Assembly (NCBI GenBank): GCA_016719945.1
Contig: JADJYE010000001.1
Location: forward strand, 372,001 to 436,000
Length of the DNA stretch: 64,000 nucleotides
Reading direction: 5' to 3'
DNA from: Polyangiaceae bacterium
Lineage (GTDB): Bacteria; Myxococcota_A; Polyangia; Polyangiales; Polyangiaceae
Under the pieces are notes generated by a model, which saw only the letters and a program-made list of their open reading frames with translations, was not told where the DNA came from and made no database searches. Position 1 is the first letter of the stretch, and each line of letters begins with the position of its first letter. The position numbers were made by a program, and so were the translations under genes. Positions 63,666 through 64,000 of this stretch are shown piece after piece.

Positions 63666-64000
63666 CTAAAGAGGGAAAGCCATGCCGGTCTGCAGCTCGA
63701 CGGCGTAGCGGGGCGCGTCAGGCGTGGGCTCTTCGCCCGGCATGCCGACGCTCACCTCGATGCGGTGCGTGCCGACTGCGCGGAAGAAGAGGCGGCGCCC
63801 CACCGCGTCGGGCCCGAGATCACACTCCACCCGCATGACCCGGGGGTCGTCGGCCGCCACCTCGCCGTCATAGTCGGCGCGCATGAAGAGCACGTCGACG
63901 ATGGGCTTGGTGCAGGCGCCCACCTCACGCCAGGAGTCGTACTCGACGCTCGGCTCGAGGACGTCGGCGAGCTGCCCGTGACGAGCGCGGCCGACGCGGT
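63666..64000 (-). CDS. Hypothetical protein, 5' end outside window
   Basis: The minus-strand frame is open from 63666 to the window edge, so only its C-terminal ~111 residues are visible. A GTG at 63923 is a possible internal start, but coding-like sequence (HGQLADVLEPSVEYDSWREV) continues upstream. The visible part is beta-rich (VDVLFMRADYDGEV, LFFRAVGTHRIEVSVGMPG). No family is recognised. Confidence 0.55.
   Translation of the reverse strand, partial: RVGRARHGQLADVLEPSVEYDSWREVGACTKPIVDVLFMRADYDGEVAADDPRVMRVECDLGPDAVGRRLFFRAVGTHRIEVSVGMPGEEPTPDAPRYAVELQTGMAFPL

Overview
The window is very GC-rich and reads like a chromosome segment of a myxobacterium (Myxococcota, probably Polyangia). The signs are four Hanks-type Ser/Thr kinases in 64 kb, sigma-70/ECF factors next to kinases and lipoproteins, several TPR-PEGA-type periplasmic proteins, and many lipoproteins with Gly-rich linkers behind the lipobox. 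Cys-rich surface proteins and dense gene packing with many ATGA/GTGA overlaps fit as well. The taxon is an inference from gene content; no rRNA is present.

Layout. 1-5.8 kb: a partial gene, a sigma factor with a lipoprotein, and divergently a kinase / TPR protein / fibrinogen-like lipoprotein run whose reading frames are broken. 5.8-6.4 kb: a scar of IS66-type and IS3-type transposase fragments. 6.4-13 kb: minus-strand envelope genes, including two tandem Gly-rich PGRS-like lipoproteins and a TPR-PEGA protein. 13-22 kb: an MMPL/RND transporter in three frames, a lipoprotein with an intein/Hedgehog-like Hint domain, a GNAT, a secreted-looking DODA-type dioxygenase, a crotonase/HAD pair and a parvulin/GST pair. 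22-33 kb: a multi-TM protein with a heptapeptide repeat, a kinase, pgi, an alpha/beta hydrolase, an acyltransferase, and a kinase-ECF sigma-DUF1554 lipoprotein operon. 33.2-33.5 kb: tRNA-Asp and tRNA-Val. 33.7-46 kb: TPR-PEGA, kinase, Cys-rich lipoprotein, GH13 lipoprotein, an ATP-grasp/carboxylate-amine ligase pair and a GNAT. 46.1-46.4 kb: a palindromic repeat array. 46.5-55 kb: a minus-strand envelope operon (greA, membrane sulfatase/HEAT, YfgM-like, BamB-like, TPR/O-GlcNAc-transferase-like). 55.9-64 kb: a second sulfatase-like lipoprotein, a mutY-led operon linked by ATGA overlaps, a zinc-ribbon protein and a phosphodiester-glycosidase-like protein.

How the genes work together. Most of the window serves envelope biogenesis and its regulation: kinases and sigma factors beside exported lipoproteins, BamB/YfgM-type factors, and sugar- or phosphate-modifying ectoenzymes. 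Metabolic and repair genes (pgi, mutY, greA, crotonase, GST) are interspersed. The ATP-grasp/GCS2 pair looks like a small amide-forming pathway of unknown product.

A caution runs through the whole window: at least five otherwise intact genes change frame, mostly at C/G homopolymers or GC repeats, and most of these shifts have net +1 sense. They may be assembly errors or real lesions; sequence alone cannot decide. Coordinates for those genes span the inferred full gene.
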